Source: Zygnema cylindricum (lineage: Eukaryota > Streptophyta > Zygnematophyceae > Zygnematales > Zygnemataceae). From it: a stretch of 64,000 bases of DNA. Made by a program: the position numbers and the translations under genes. The notes under the pieces are model-generated. The model made no database searches, was not told where the DNA came from, and was given only the letters and a program-made list of their open reading frames with translations. This document shows, piece after piece, positions 33,003 through 42,692 of this stretch (within the stretch, counting starts at the first letter, position 1; each line of letters begins with the position of its first letter). The DNA lies in assembly GCA_037447655.1 (NCBI GenBank), contig JBBHKE010001810.1, forward strand, positions 62,001-126,000. Direction: 5' to 3'.

Positions 33003-33184
33003 TTAGTCCTTCCTATGGAGCTGACGCAGCCATGGCTCCATTGTTCTCTCTCTCTCCTTCAGTGACTACAACAAGTATGGGGGCGAGAGAGAAGAGATGG
33101 AGGCAAGCTGCCTACATTTTCTTTACATGTTTTCCGCTAATTGATTTAGACCTAGAAAATACAATAAAACTACTTATTTCAACA

Positions 33185-34674
33185 ACTCCTATTTTACCAG
33201 CATTGACCATCTTTTTCATACTGTCGTAGTTCACCTGGCCTAATCTTTTATGCCACAGCTCATTTGAGGATAATGCATCGGAATACAAATCATCATTTTC
33301 TTTATTATCGTGCATATCCATTCGATACATTTTGCTGGTATCTCTAGTTCCCGTTACTGCAAATTTTCCGTTTTTGCTAACAACTTGTTTGCTATGTTTC
33401 AGACTGACCTCAAACCCTTTACTTTTCTACCAAAGAAGTTGAAAATTTTTTTTTCTTAAAATCAGGGACCTAGAGATTATTATGAAGAGTTCTCTCAACT
33501 GCCATGCCTTCTACATCAACTAGCAAGGAGACATCACCTACTACCCTTGTTTGCACACTCATTCCACATGCATAGTAAATATTTTTCTCCAGTGTTGATT
33601 TCAAATTTTTGAAAATTGCCTTGTTCCAACACATGTGGGCCGACGCTCTCGTGTCCAAAATCCATCCATTGTCTTTCGCGCCCTCCATCGCTGCCGCCAT
33701 AGCAAATAGATCATCATCCTCATTGTTAGAGAGGGAAAAAGACTCGTCTTGATGAGATGAAGAAGCTGAAAATAGTGCATTTCCACGTTGTGAAGATCCC
33801 GTGAAGCATTGATGAAATTGGCTCTGCTGCCATCCAGGCCTGTACAGACCTTTTTCATTAGCTTTCTTAAGCTTTGGACAAAACTTATATCCATGACCTT
33901 TTTCATTACAATAAAAACAAGCATTGAAAGATTGTCTATTTACTCTTGGATTAAACTGGCTAAACTGATTCTCATTCTGAGTAAACTGATTTCTCTGCTG
34001 ATTAAACTGACCTTTTATGTCAAATTCTGTGCTAAATGCCTCTTGTTGTTTTTCATTATTAAGAATTTTAGAATCTGCCTCCTCTTCTTATATCAAATGA
34101 ATAGCTAACTGTAGTGTCCAGCTAGCTTTATCTTTCTGTTTCAGCCTATCATAAAATGCTTTCATAGTAGTATAAAGACCTCTCATTAGCAAAGCAGCTT
34201 GCTGAAACTGAGGAAAAGATCCAGCTGCACAAGCATGAGAATCTATTAGTATTCAAAATTTGTTACAATATTCTGCCATTTTGCCGCTTGTGTATTTGTA
34301 GTCCCAAATCCATCCAGCTAAAAATAGTTCCTCATGAACATTAGCCTTTTCAAAATCATCCTTGAGAGATTTTGAGATAGCGATCGCCTTTCTCATTTTT
34401 ATCCCTGACATAGCCAATTCTTCTTAGATACAGAATTTCAAAATTGACCAAGCTTGCGAATTTTTCTTTGACCAAGACGGATCTGTTTCCCCCAGTGAAC
34501 CATCCAAAATATCCAAAAAGCTAACATTTTTGAAGTGTGTCTCCACCATATTCGCCCAATAAGCGTATTTTTTCCCCGTAAAAATAGGAATTCTTGATGA
34601 CAAGCCCATAACTTGTTGTTCCACGACCACAGGAGCTGGTGAAGCATCAGCAGTAGTAGTGGAAGTAGACATAA
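33185..34674 (-). pseudogene. Copia C Gag-protease and start of integrase
   Basis: ATG at 34674 lies in the LTR and gives MSTSTTTADASPAP. The Gag motif QQVMGLSSRIPIFTGKKYAYW crosses the LTR end at 34614. The knuckle is CFYCNEKGHGYKFC (about 33880). The protease site reads WILDTRASAHMC (about 33650), with Gly replaced by Arg in the catalytic triad. The integrase start LWHKRLGQVNYDSMKKMV ends at the E1 insertion (33185). Stops occur at about 34430 and several later points. Confidence 0.85.
34601..34613 (-). promoter_or_regulatory. Primer-binding site of copia C
   Basis: On the minus strand AGTTATGGGCTTG follows the LTR end (AACAACA). It shares GTTATGGGC with the D and E1 sites and encodes VMGL of Gag. 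Confidence 0.65.
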
Positions 34675-35563
34675 TCTCACTCACAAAAGCTTATCAAAAA
34701 TCATAACAAATAGTTGTTTTAGGCACCACACCAATTTTTTCACACAGATCCAACAGTGACTCAAACTAGACCACAATATAGAGTAAATACAAAACTGACA
34801 ACTCCCAAAATTTCAGCTCAATTGATCCAACATACACCAAGGTAGGTAACTCAGAAGTTTCCCTAAAACGGTTTGCAAATTACATAGTCTGGAGGTCCGG
34901 ATACATAAAATGTTCTACATCCTAAGTTTTATACTCTACACTTAGTTGTCCTACTTCATAGTGCTGTACCGCCGATACAAGTGTTCCTAAGAGATATGTC
35001 CAACGAACTAAAATTCCACTAAGGTCAAGTGCTCCTAATCACGCTAAAACTAATCTATCACTGTACAATCAATATTATTGAGAATCTTATACATGTGATT
35101 TGTTGAAATACTTGTGGCCGGCTTAGTGACACTTTTCTGGGTACGTCCATCCGGCTGTTGCAGAGCACCTGATAGCGAGTCATTTGTTTATCCTCTTATG
35201 AATCTCGTCCGTTGACTTGATTAATATCAACCGTAGCTGCGCACTTCAAATCTTAATCATATTCAAATATATGTAGCTTCGTCGCAGTTGCGTTGTCCTA
35301 TACCAAATTAGCCGCAGCTGCGTTTTGTCTTGTTGCGTCATAGCTCTGTTGACTGTATAGATTTTATCAAAGAATAGCGCAGATGCGCTTGTCTCGGCTA
35401 TGTCGCAGCTGCGTTGTTCCACTGTATGTGTGACACGTACATGCTGGTGTTGATACCAATCCAAAACCTGCACTGTGTTTCAGACGACAACGCGTGTCCA
35501 TATAGATCTATATTTCCATAGTCCTACTAATTTGTTGAGACTGAAAGCTTTCCAAAACCAACA
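34614..35563 (-). repeat. 5' LTR of copia C
   Basis: 950 bp, plus-strand ends TGTTGTTCCACG and AAAACCAACA. A TATA-like TATAAAACTTAGGATG (minus strand) lies near 34917-34932. It contains repeated GCAGCTGCG motifs (about 35280-35430). Confidence 0.88.
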
Positions 35564-35568
35564 CCGCT

Positions 35569-35714
35569 TGGCATCTACATCACGGGTTGCATCTCTCACT
35601 GCAGCAAAAAGACTGCAGAAAAAGAATCAGGAGTTGTTAAAGAAGCTTGCGGAGCTTGAGCTTCAAAGCATAGCGGGTGCTAACGATGATGACTTAATGG
35701 GCTCAGATTTATAA
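35569..35714 (+). pseudogene. G Gag continuation, coiled-coil-like
   Basis: Right of copia C the frame continues as ASTSRVASLTAAKRLQKKNQ, then ELLKKLAELELQSIAG, and stops at 35712. Heptad-like Leu spacing suggests a short coiled coil. The exact frame match to the left half is the best evidence that G was interrupted here. Confidence 0.7.
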
Positions 35715-36420
35715 CCTCCAAATGCCCACCATACACAACTTTCCTTTCCTCAGCTTGGAATGTAAGGGTGGGAGATAACCGCGGACAACTCCGCCATTTT
35801 ACCTCGGAGCAAAGAAAAGACAAACAGCGAATGGGTCAGAAGGACCACAACAGGTAGGCTAATGGGCCTTTGTCATTCACTCCACGGGCGGTGATCCTCA
35901 ACAGCGACATCGACTTTGGAACAAAACCCACTCATCCGCCATTTTATCCTGCCAAACCTAAACTGCCTCCCGATTTTGAAAACTACAAGAGCGAGAAACA
36001 ACAGCTAGAAAAAGAGTCACTAGAAAGAGAAAAACAAAGTTATAAAGATTAGTTTGAGAGATACATGGCAGAACGTCCGGACGATGACACTTCCCAGACT
36101 CCACCATCACCAAATTCCGGCTCCGAGAGTGACGAAAAGGAAGGAAAAGAGCAGAATTAGCAAGAACCAGATTCCCCAACATCTTCACCAAAAGCTCAAC
36201 TTCCTTCCTTCTAGCCGGTTGTCATGCTAGTCCGCCACGTTATGCCCTACGCCCTTAACCACGTCAAAACTCTGGCATCCTCCCACAACCTGCCGAAAGA
36301 AATCCTCATTCAGGCATTAAGATAAAAGATACACTTTGGGAAAGAGAGAGTCAATAAAGCAACTCCACCGAGAGCCGTCTTTTTGTCTACCGATCCGAAA
36401 ACCCCTATGGTGGAAAGGGA
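35715..36420 (+). pseudogene. Decayed linker of G between Gag and protease
   Basis: Frames are short. Charged Lys/Glu-rich pieces (EKQQLEKESLEREKQSYKD at about 36000) and acidic Ser/Pro pieces can be seen but no domain. About 700 bases. Confidence 0.4.
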
Positions 36421-36862
36421 CTACAAAGCCTTATCAGTGGCTCTTATACTGAACTGAACGGGAAATTTCAAACTCAACGGGTACGTAGGATATCAGGACG
36501 ATGTGGTCGACACCGGAGCGCTCCCCAACCTCATCACCACCTCTGCTTTACAGAAAATGCCCAAGGAACTTCGACCAAAAATCTGCCCAAGCAACATCTA
36601 CTTGAGCACGGTTAGTAGCGGTAGTTAGCTAGTCCATGGGATTATCAAGGCCATGAAAATTGAATTCTCCGATAACACAGGCCAACGGGTGAAAATTGAG
36701 CTCCCATTTTTAGTGGTTGAAGGAACTCAATTTGAAATCCTGTTGGGAATGGCCACATGGACGTGGATGCATATGGGGTTAAGCGTGTGGAAAGAACAAT
36801 GTACCGTTCGGGACCATGGAAATCTGGAAGGAACCAAAGTGGTGGTTCCTTTAGACTTATAG
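36421..36862 (+). pseudogene. G retropepsin-like aspartic protease
   Basis: The frame reads DYKALSVALILN, a stop, then GYQDDVVDTGALPNLITTSAL with the active-site triad Asp-Thr-Gly (about 36509). It continues IKAMKIEFSDNTGQRVKIEL and FEILLGMATW, matching the flap and hydrophobic-Gly (ILLG) ends of retroviral-type proteases. Two in-frame stops (about 36457 and 36627) inactivate it. The protease would process the G polyprotein. It lies about 285 bases before the methyltransferase. Confidence 0.75.
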
Positions 36863-37146
36863 AACCAAGGGAAGACCAATGTCCCAGTTTTTGGCTGCTA
36901 CCCGGTGTATGCTACATCCTCTCCGGCAGAACATTTTGCAAGCTCCAAAGATATAGTTGAGGAGATTTAGCAATTCCCTATTTACAAGGGGTGGGAAGAG
37001 GAATACAATGACACATTATTACAGGTGGCTAAACTTCGGCGGGAGTGGATCACACATTCTCAGCTTTATTACTAAAAGAAACAGTTTCAAACCTCCGTTC
37101 TGATGTTTGAAGGACCATATTCGAACACGAAAAATTCAACCGACTA

Positions 37147-37911
37147 GTGGTGTCATTAACGGTTCCCGATTTAGGCCTCCGGATTTTATATTTTTTTTGT
37201 GGAATCGGTTTTGATCTGGAAGCCGTTTTGAAAGCACGATATCTGGTAGAATCTTATAAAGCCGTGGAGAAATCGCCTGAAGCACGAGTTGTCAGCGAAC
37301 ATCGCCTCCAACAACTTCACAACCTATATCCTCAACAACTTTAAGTGTCGGCAATTTCCAAAGCTCACTGGAGTCTCCACAGAATGTGGATAATATTATG
37401 ACACCTCATCTGGCAAGTTTGGGAAGAGTACATCTAGTGGTGGCAGGATGGCCTTGTCAGAGATACTCCCTAGCAGGACAAAGAAAAGGGCATCGAGACC
37501 GGAGGAGTGAAACATTTTTCACAATGGTGCAGTCAATATCATGGTTACAACAACTCCAAAACACACCAGTAGGGTATGTTTTGGAAAATGTTCACCCAAG
37601 AGATGATAAACGCAGACATGTGGCCAACAGTTGGGATCAGGTTACCCATATTTTAGGGGCTCCATTAGCCTTTGATGGAGCACAGATGGGATCCCGGGCA
37701 CACCGAGTCCGAGCTTACTGGACCAATTTAATCTTGCTTTCGATACTCAAGAAAATCTTGGAGAAGCAGATCCCAGACTCTCAGAACTATGTGCAGCAAA
37801 TCCTCAAGAAAGGGCAAATAGCAACACCTGTGACAAAAACAGACCGTCCTCCATTCTTCCACTGCAACCAACCGGGAAGTCCACGCAGAGTACTTCTTAC
37901 AATAGTTTCCT
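37147..37911 (+). pseudogene. C5 cytosine DNA methyltransferase domain of element G (frameshifted, truncated)
   Basis: The protein carries motifs in C5-methyltransferase order. Motif I, ILYFFCGIGFDLEAVLKA (SAM binding, about 37177). Motif IV, VVAGWPCQRYSLAGQRKG, with the catalytic Cys of Pro-Cys-Gln (about 37443). Motif VI, GYVLENVHPRDD (about 37576). Motif VIII-like, GSRAHRVRAYWTN (about 37690). A one-base frameshift at about 37341 separates motif I from motif IV. The frame then stays open until the LTR at 37912, which removes motifs IX and X. Residues after LLTIVS are LTR sequence. The Cys, ENV and Arg positions are intact. It resembles DNMT3-like enzymes more than bacterial ones, by eye only. 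Capture of such enzymes by LTR retrotransposons is known from some streptophyte algae and dinoflagellates. Confidence 0.82.
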
Positions 37912-38904
37912 TGTTGAAATCACTAGATTTAGGGGAGATATTTTCTAGGTCTTAATTAAAATAAAAATGAAAAGCAAAGGCAGTCTGCCTCCACCTTCTC
38001 CCTCTAGCCCCCAAACTTGTTGAAGTCACTGAAGGAGAGAGAGGGCGGTGGAGCCATGGTTGCCTTAGCTCCATAGGCAGGGCTTAAGAGTGACATAAGT
38101 CACTCTCAACCAAAAGGGTTGAGTCCGGCAGGACTCGAACCTCCGACCGGTAGGGCGAGGCATAGCCGTCAACCCTTACCAGTCTGTCGTAGTAGTCCGT
38201 TAGGATACATAGGGCTCGACAGCTATTTAAGCAATAGATAGACGACTAATCCGATTAACGGAATTACAAATAGGATACATAGAAACCAGTTGGGGAATTA
38301 AGTGCGCACGAAACAAATGTACCAGACATTCGTTTTTGAACGGCTGGGAATTAAAGCCGGTTTGGATCCAACGGCCCGCACCATCGCCAGGATCCCTGAA
38401 TGGCCGTTTTGGCGGTTTGCGGATGTAACATGACCTATCGACACGTGGCAAGATATCATTGGGAAGCACGAATCTCGGGGAGCATAAGGGCAAGTCCAAA
38501 GGAGACATACGTCCACTCCATGGCCTTGTCGTACACTAGCCGTACAGAAAGTACATCGGCCATAGTACTTGTCTGTACTGAACAGTCTTCTGATTGGTTC
38601 GTACATCAGTAGATAGGTGTTGTGAGAGGGGTTTAGAACTTAGAGGATTGACGAGGTAGCCGCCTCTCTCCCAACAAGCTTGTGTATATATTGGCATCTT
38701 TGCCACTTGATAATTAATCGCCTGGTAAGGCGTTTTCAGTGATTCTTTTTGCTGTGGACTTAGGGGAGTCCAATCTGCACAGGGGTGCAGTCAAGTAACC
38801 TATTTGTCTGCTAGGGTAGCAGTTGCTCTTGTTGAAATTGGGTTAGTCAAAAAATACCTAGAGGCTTCCTCATTCTTGGTCTAAATGGAGGACACATAAT
38901 TGCA
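37912..38904 (+). repeat. LTR at a chimeric junction (no matching duplication)
   Basis: 993 bp, starts TGTTGAAATCACTAG and ends CATAATTGCA, closely matching the D LTRs in the opposite orientation. The left flank is the methyltransferase of G (TTCCT) and the right flank is integrase of copia B (TGGAC), so there is no target duplication. Two different elements are truncated at its edges. Confidence 0.9.
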
Positions 38905-39330
38905 TGGACGCCTCCAGCCAAAGCCACTTGTGAAGGACCGACAACATCAGAATGTATTAGCTGCAGAACTTTTTCCGATCTATGGTCTCTTTCCTGTGGA
39001 AACAGCAATTTGTGGATCTTGCCAAGTGAACAACCATCACATGTTTTTATAGGATGAGATGTGAGAGAAACTCCATCAACTTTTCTCGAATTCACCATTT
39101 TCTTTAGACTATCATAATGCATGTGTCCTAATCTCTTATGCCACAACTCATTATCAGATTGGACACTGGAGTAGAGAACATCATTTTCCTTATATTCAGC
39201 CATGTCCATCCAGTACATTTTGCTAGCATCTGTAGTTCGTGTTACTGCGACTTTCCCTTTCTTGCTAACAACCTGTCTCCCTCCTTTCAGAACATCAAAG
39301 CCTTTTCTCTCCACTAATGAAGTAGAATTT
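38905..39330 (-). pseudogene. Copia B integrase, N-terminal part only
   Basis: Reads KAFDVLKGGRQVVSKKGK-like block, TDASKMYWMDMAEYKENDVL, then the zinc module LWHKRLGHMHYDSLKKMV and CDGCSLGKIHKLLFPQ, and LIHSDVVGPSQVALAGG. It stops at the LTR edge (38905) before the second catalytic Asp, so the catalytic core is missing. Confidence 0.85.
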
Positions 39331-40428
39331 TTTTTTTTTTTTTAAATCTGGAACAAACAAATCATTGTGAAGGGTTCTCTCTATCGACTTTCCCCCCACA
39401 TCTACCATCAAAGATACATCACCCTGAGCTGAGGTTTGAACACTCATGCCACAAGCATAGTAGAGACTCTTTGGAGATGATTGTTGCTGATTTGTAAAAG
39501 CCGACTTGTTCCTGCACATGTGGGCCGATGCTCCCGTGTCCATGATCCATCGTGGATCCTTTGGACCCTCCATGGCAGCCGCCATAGCAAATAACTCCAC
39601 CTCCTCTTGCTCATTGAATCTTAAAGACTCATCTGCATCAGTGGTAGAAGTTGAGAAAAGAGCATTTCCACGGGAAGGATTTCCAAAAAATCCTTTGTGA
39701 TATTGGCTTTCCTGCCAACCGGCCTGTATAACCCTGTCTTATTAGCCTTCTTCAGCTTAGGACAGTACCTGTATCCATGACCCTTCTCAGAACAATAAAA
39801 ACAAGTAGTAATAGATGGCGTATTCTGCCTCTAATAAACTTATTTTGATTCTGGTTAAATTGGCTCCTATTCTGATTGATCTGATTTCTTTTGTCAAAAT
39901 CAATGGCAAATGCTTCAACTTTTCCTTCACTTTTAAGGAGTTTAGTATTAGTTTCTTCCTCCAATATAAGATTATACGCTAGCTGAAATGACCAAGTAAC
40001 TTTATCATGATTTTTTAATTGAACAGACACACCCTTCATGCAACTAGCGAGACCTCTAATAAGCAAAGCTGTCTGTTGGAACTCAGGATATGACCCCCCA
40101 GCAAAAGAGTGAGCATCAATGAGTGCACGAAAATTGTCACAATACTCGACCATAGTTCCCCCCGAGTATTTGTATCCCCAAATTTTTCAAGCCACCAAGA
40201 GCTCCTCTTGAACATTCGCTTTCTCAAAAATGGATTGACCAAATTTTCTGAAATACAAAGAATTAGATTGTTCCTTGCCATTGAATTCTTTCTCGCCCAA
40301 GTTGGATCTGTTTCATCAAAGGAGCCATCCAAGACCCTCAATAAGTCAGCAGTTTCAAACAACGATTCAACCATCGCCGCCCAGTACGCATACTTTTGGC
40401 CATTGAAAATAAGAATTCTTGACAAAAG
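39295..40428 (-). pseudogene. Copia B Gag-protease
   Basis: Gag starts right of D and resumes SRILIFNGQKYAYWAAMVESLF at 40425. The knuckle is CFYCSEKGHGYRYC (about 39770-39815). The protease motif is WIMDTGASAHMC with intact Asp-Thr-Gly (about 39530-39560). Frameshifts lie at about 40190 and 39830 and in an A-run (plus-strand T-run) at about 39330. Confidence 0.85.
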
Positions 40429-41420
40429 TGCAATTCTGTGTCCTCCATTTAGACCAAGAATGAGGAAGCCTCTAGGTAGTTTTTGACTAACCCACTTTCA
40501 ACGAGAGCAACTGCTACCCTAGCAGATAAATAGGTTACTTGACTGCACCCTTGTGTAGATTAAACTCCCCTGAGTCCGCAGCAAAAAGAATCACTGAAAA
40601 CGCCTTACCAGGCGATTAATTATCAAGTGGCAAAGATGCCAATATATATACAAGTTTGTTGGGAGAGAGGCGGCTACCTCCTCAATCCTCTAAGTTCTAA
40701 ACCCCTCTCACAACCCCTATCTAGTGATGTAGGAACCAATCAGAAGACTGTTCACTACAGACAAGTACTATGGCCGATGTACTTTCTGTACGGCTAGTGT
40801 ACGACAAGGCCATGGAGTGGACGTCTGTCTCCTTTGGACTTGCCCTTATGCTCCCCGGGATTCGTGCTTCCCAATGATATCTTGCCACGTGTCGATAGGT
40901 CATGTTACATCCGTAAACCGCCAAGACGGCCATTCCGGGATCCCGACGATGGTGCGGGCCGTTGGATCCAAACCGACTTTAATTCCCAGCCGTTCAAAAA
41001 CAAATGTCCGGTACATTTGTTTCGTGCGCACTTAATTCCCCAACTGGTTTCTATGTATCCTATTTGTAATTCCGTTAATCGGATTAGTCGTCTATCTATT
41101 GCTTAAATAGCTGTCGAGCCCTATGTATCCTATCGGACTACTACGACAGACTGGTAAGGGTTGACGGCTATGCCTCGCCCTACCGGTCGGAGGTTCGAGT
41201 CCTGCCGGACTCAACCCTTTTGGTTGAGAGTGACTTAGGTCACTCTTAAGCCTTGCCTATGTAGCTAAGGCAGCCATGGCTCCACCGCCCTCTCTCTCCT
41301 TCAGTAACTGAACAAGTATGGGGGCTAGAGGGAGAAGGTGGAGGCAGACTGCCTTTGCTTTTCATTTTTATTTTAATTAAGACCTAGAAAATATCTCCCA
41401 TAAATCTAGTGATTTCAACA
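40429..41420 (-). repeat. 3' LTR of copia D
   Basis: 992 bp, plus-strand ends TGCAATTCTGTG and GATTTCAACA. tRNA-like module 41143-41214 with GGTTCGAGTCC, near-palindrome AGAGTGACTTAGGTCACTCT (about 41227), hairpin 41269-41353. The minus-strand polypurine tract AAGGGGAG abuts it at 41421. Confidence 0.92.
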
Positions 41421-42692
41421 CTCCCCTTATTTTCTAGTCTAATTTTATTTTTTGTTTTAATCCTAATTTTTCTCTACAATACTTTAGCTTGGGAGATGGC
41501 ACAGGCTTTGTCATCATATCAGCCACCATTTCCCCATCACTCCTATACACCAAATTCACAATTTTTTTTCTACTTTTTCCCTCACAAAGCTCAATCTTAT
41601 ATCCATATGCTTAGCTTTGAAATGATGTTTTGGATTGGCCGCAATTGCAATTGTAGCCTGATTATCACAAAACACTTCATGTACTCCCTTCTTCATGTAC
41701 CCCAATTCTTGCAACAATGACTTCACCCACATCAACTCTTTCACAGGAGAACAAGAGGCCATGTACTCAGCCTCCATAGTGGAATGAGCAACAACCTTTT
41801 GTTGCTTGCTACTCCAACAACAAGCACCTTCCCCCACATACAATACATACCCAGAAGTGCAGCATCTCATAGGTGCATCCCCATAACTGGCATCACTCCA
41901 AGTAGTGATGTCAGTGTGCTCTCCTCCCAAATGCAACCATAGATCTTTAGTTCCCACCAGGTATCTCATTACCCTCTTGGTTGCCTCCCAGTCTTTCTTT
42001 CTAGGATCATTAAGACTCCTACTAAGGACTCCGACTGCTGCAGCTATTTCACGCCTGGTACAATTCATAAAGTAAATCAGACTTCCTACAACCTGTCTGT
42101 AAGGAATAGATTTCATAAACTGCCTCTCCTCTGGACTTATCTGATCATCTAGCATTATCACATCTCCTTCTACACTCCCATCACTGATTTTCTTTAGGTC
42201 GATGGGAGTGGTACAACTGTTTGCATTCTCCATCGGAAGTTTCTCTAGCATATTTCCTATAGCCTCTTTCTGTGTAAGTCTGATGATCCACTTCTCCCTA
42301 TCTCTTTCCATTTGAATTCCCAAAATATATTTAGCCTCTCCTAAATCCTTCATGTCAAATCTACTTCCCAGATCTTTCTTTAACCTATTTATCTTCTCCA
42401 TAGACTTACTCAATACTAGCAAATCATCAACATAAATTGCAATAAAAATTACACCATTTTCATCCTCAAACATGTAAATAGAGTGGTCAGAACTGATCCG
42501 AATATACCCCAGACTGGTAAGAAACTCATCTAGTTTCTTATTCCACTGTCTGGGGGCCTGCTTTAGTCCATATAAGGACTTTATAAGTCTGCAGACTTTG
42601 CTTTCCTCTCCTTCCTCTACAAAACCTTTTGGTTGCCGCATGAAGATTTCTTCCTCTAGTTCACCGTTGAGGAAGGCGGTTTTGATATCCAT
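41421..42692 (-). pseudogene. Copia D reverse transcriptase (C-terminal) and RNase H
   Basis: Open from 42692 to 41556: MDIKTAFLNGELEEEIF, LYGLKQAPRQWNKKLDEFL, catalytic YVDDLLVLSKS, LGEAKYILGIQMERD, RQVVGSLIYFMNCTRREIAA, then RNase H WSDASYGDAPMRCCTSGY, STMEAEYMASCSPVKEL, CDNQATIAIAANPKHHF, KAKHMDIRLSFVREKVE. A TAG for the Gln codon at 42693 separates it from the rest of the RT. The far C-terminal MVADMMTK block continues in another frame toward 41460. Confidence 0.9.

Larger units (their letters stand above)
26752..33184 (-). mobile_element. Copia element E1, full length, inserted in C
   Basis: Flanked by ACTCT (26747-26751) and ACTCC (33185-33189), a 5-bp duplication with one substitution. 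Removing it rejoins the C integrase frame at KIGV/VTL. 3' LTR 26752-27800, 5' LTR 32138-33184, internal region 27801-32137. Gag to RNase H follows copia order. Several frameshifts and stops inactivate it. Confidence 0.92.
32138..33184 (-). repeat. 5' LTR of copia E1
   Basis: 1047 bp, ends ATTTCAACA on the plus strand. The edge next to the primer site reads TGGAATTCTG where the 3' LTR has TGCAATTCTG. A roughly 60-bp extra segment (about 32415-32480) is absent from the 3' LTR. tRNA-like module about 32893-32972, palindrome AGAGTGACTTAAGTCACTCT 32983-33002, hairpin 33027-33112. Confidence 0.9.
21200..35563 (-). mobile_element. Copia element C, inserted in G and itself multiply interrupted
   Basis: Flanked by the perfect 5-bp duplication CCGCT (21195-21199 and 35564-35568) and bounded by TGTTG on the left and CAACA on the right. 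Reading on the minus strand: 5' LTR 34614-35563, Gag-protease 33185-34674, integrase, RT, RNase H, 3' LTR 21200-23169. It is interrupted by copia E1 (26752-33184), a solo LTR in integrase (25629-26366) and a solo LTR in the 3' LTR (21932-22956). Many stops make it inactive. Confidence 0.9.
17131..37911 (+). mobile_element. Element G: LTR-type retroelement with a DNA methyltransferase, split and truncated
   Basis: G comprises 17131-21199 and 35569-37911, separated by copia C. Removing C and one copy of its target duplication CCGCT restores a continuous reading frame across the joint (ALR then LAST), so both halves are one element. Order seen is Gag N-terminal region, Gag core, CCHC knuckle, coiled-coil segment, aspartic protease, C5-methyltransferase. 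No reverse transcriptase or integrase is visible because an LTR at 37912 truncates the right end. The 5' boundary is unproven. I infer a Ty3/gypsy-like element from the protease and knuckle, without RT to confirm. Confidence 0.75.

Noticed and set aside
37912-37955. Apparent C-terminal tail of the methyltransferase (residues after LLTIVS)
   Set aside because: These codons lie in the LTR that starts TGTTGAAATC at 37912, so they are not part of the enzyme.
38847-38904. Extension of the B integrase frame past 38905 (MCPPFRPRMRKP)
   Set aside because: This is the complementary reading of an LTR end; the same peptide appears from the D LTR edge at about 40430.
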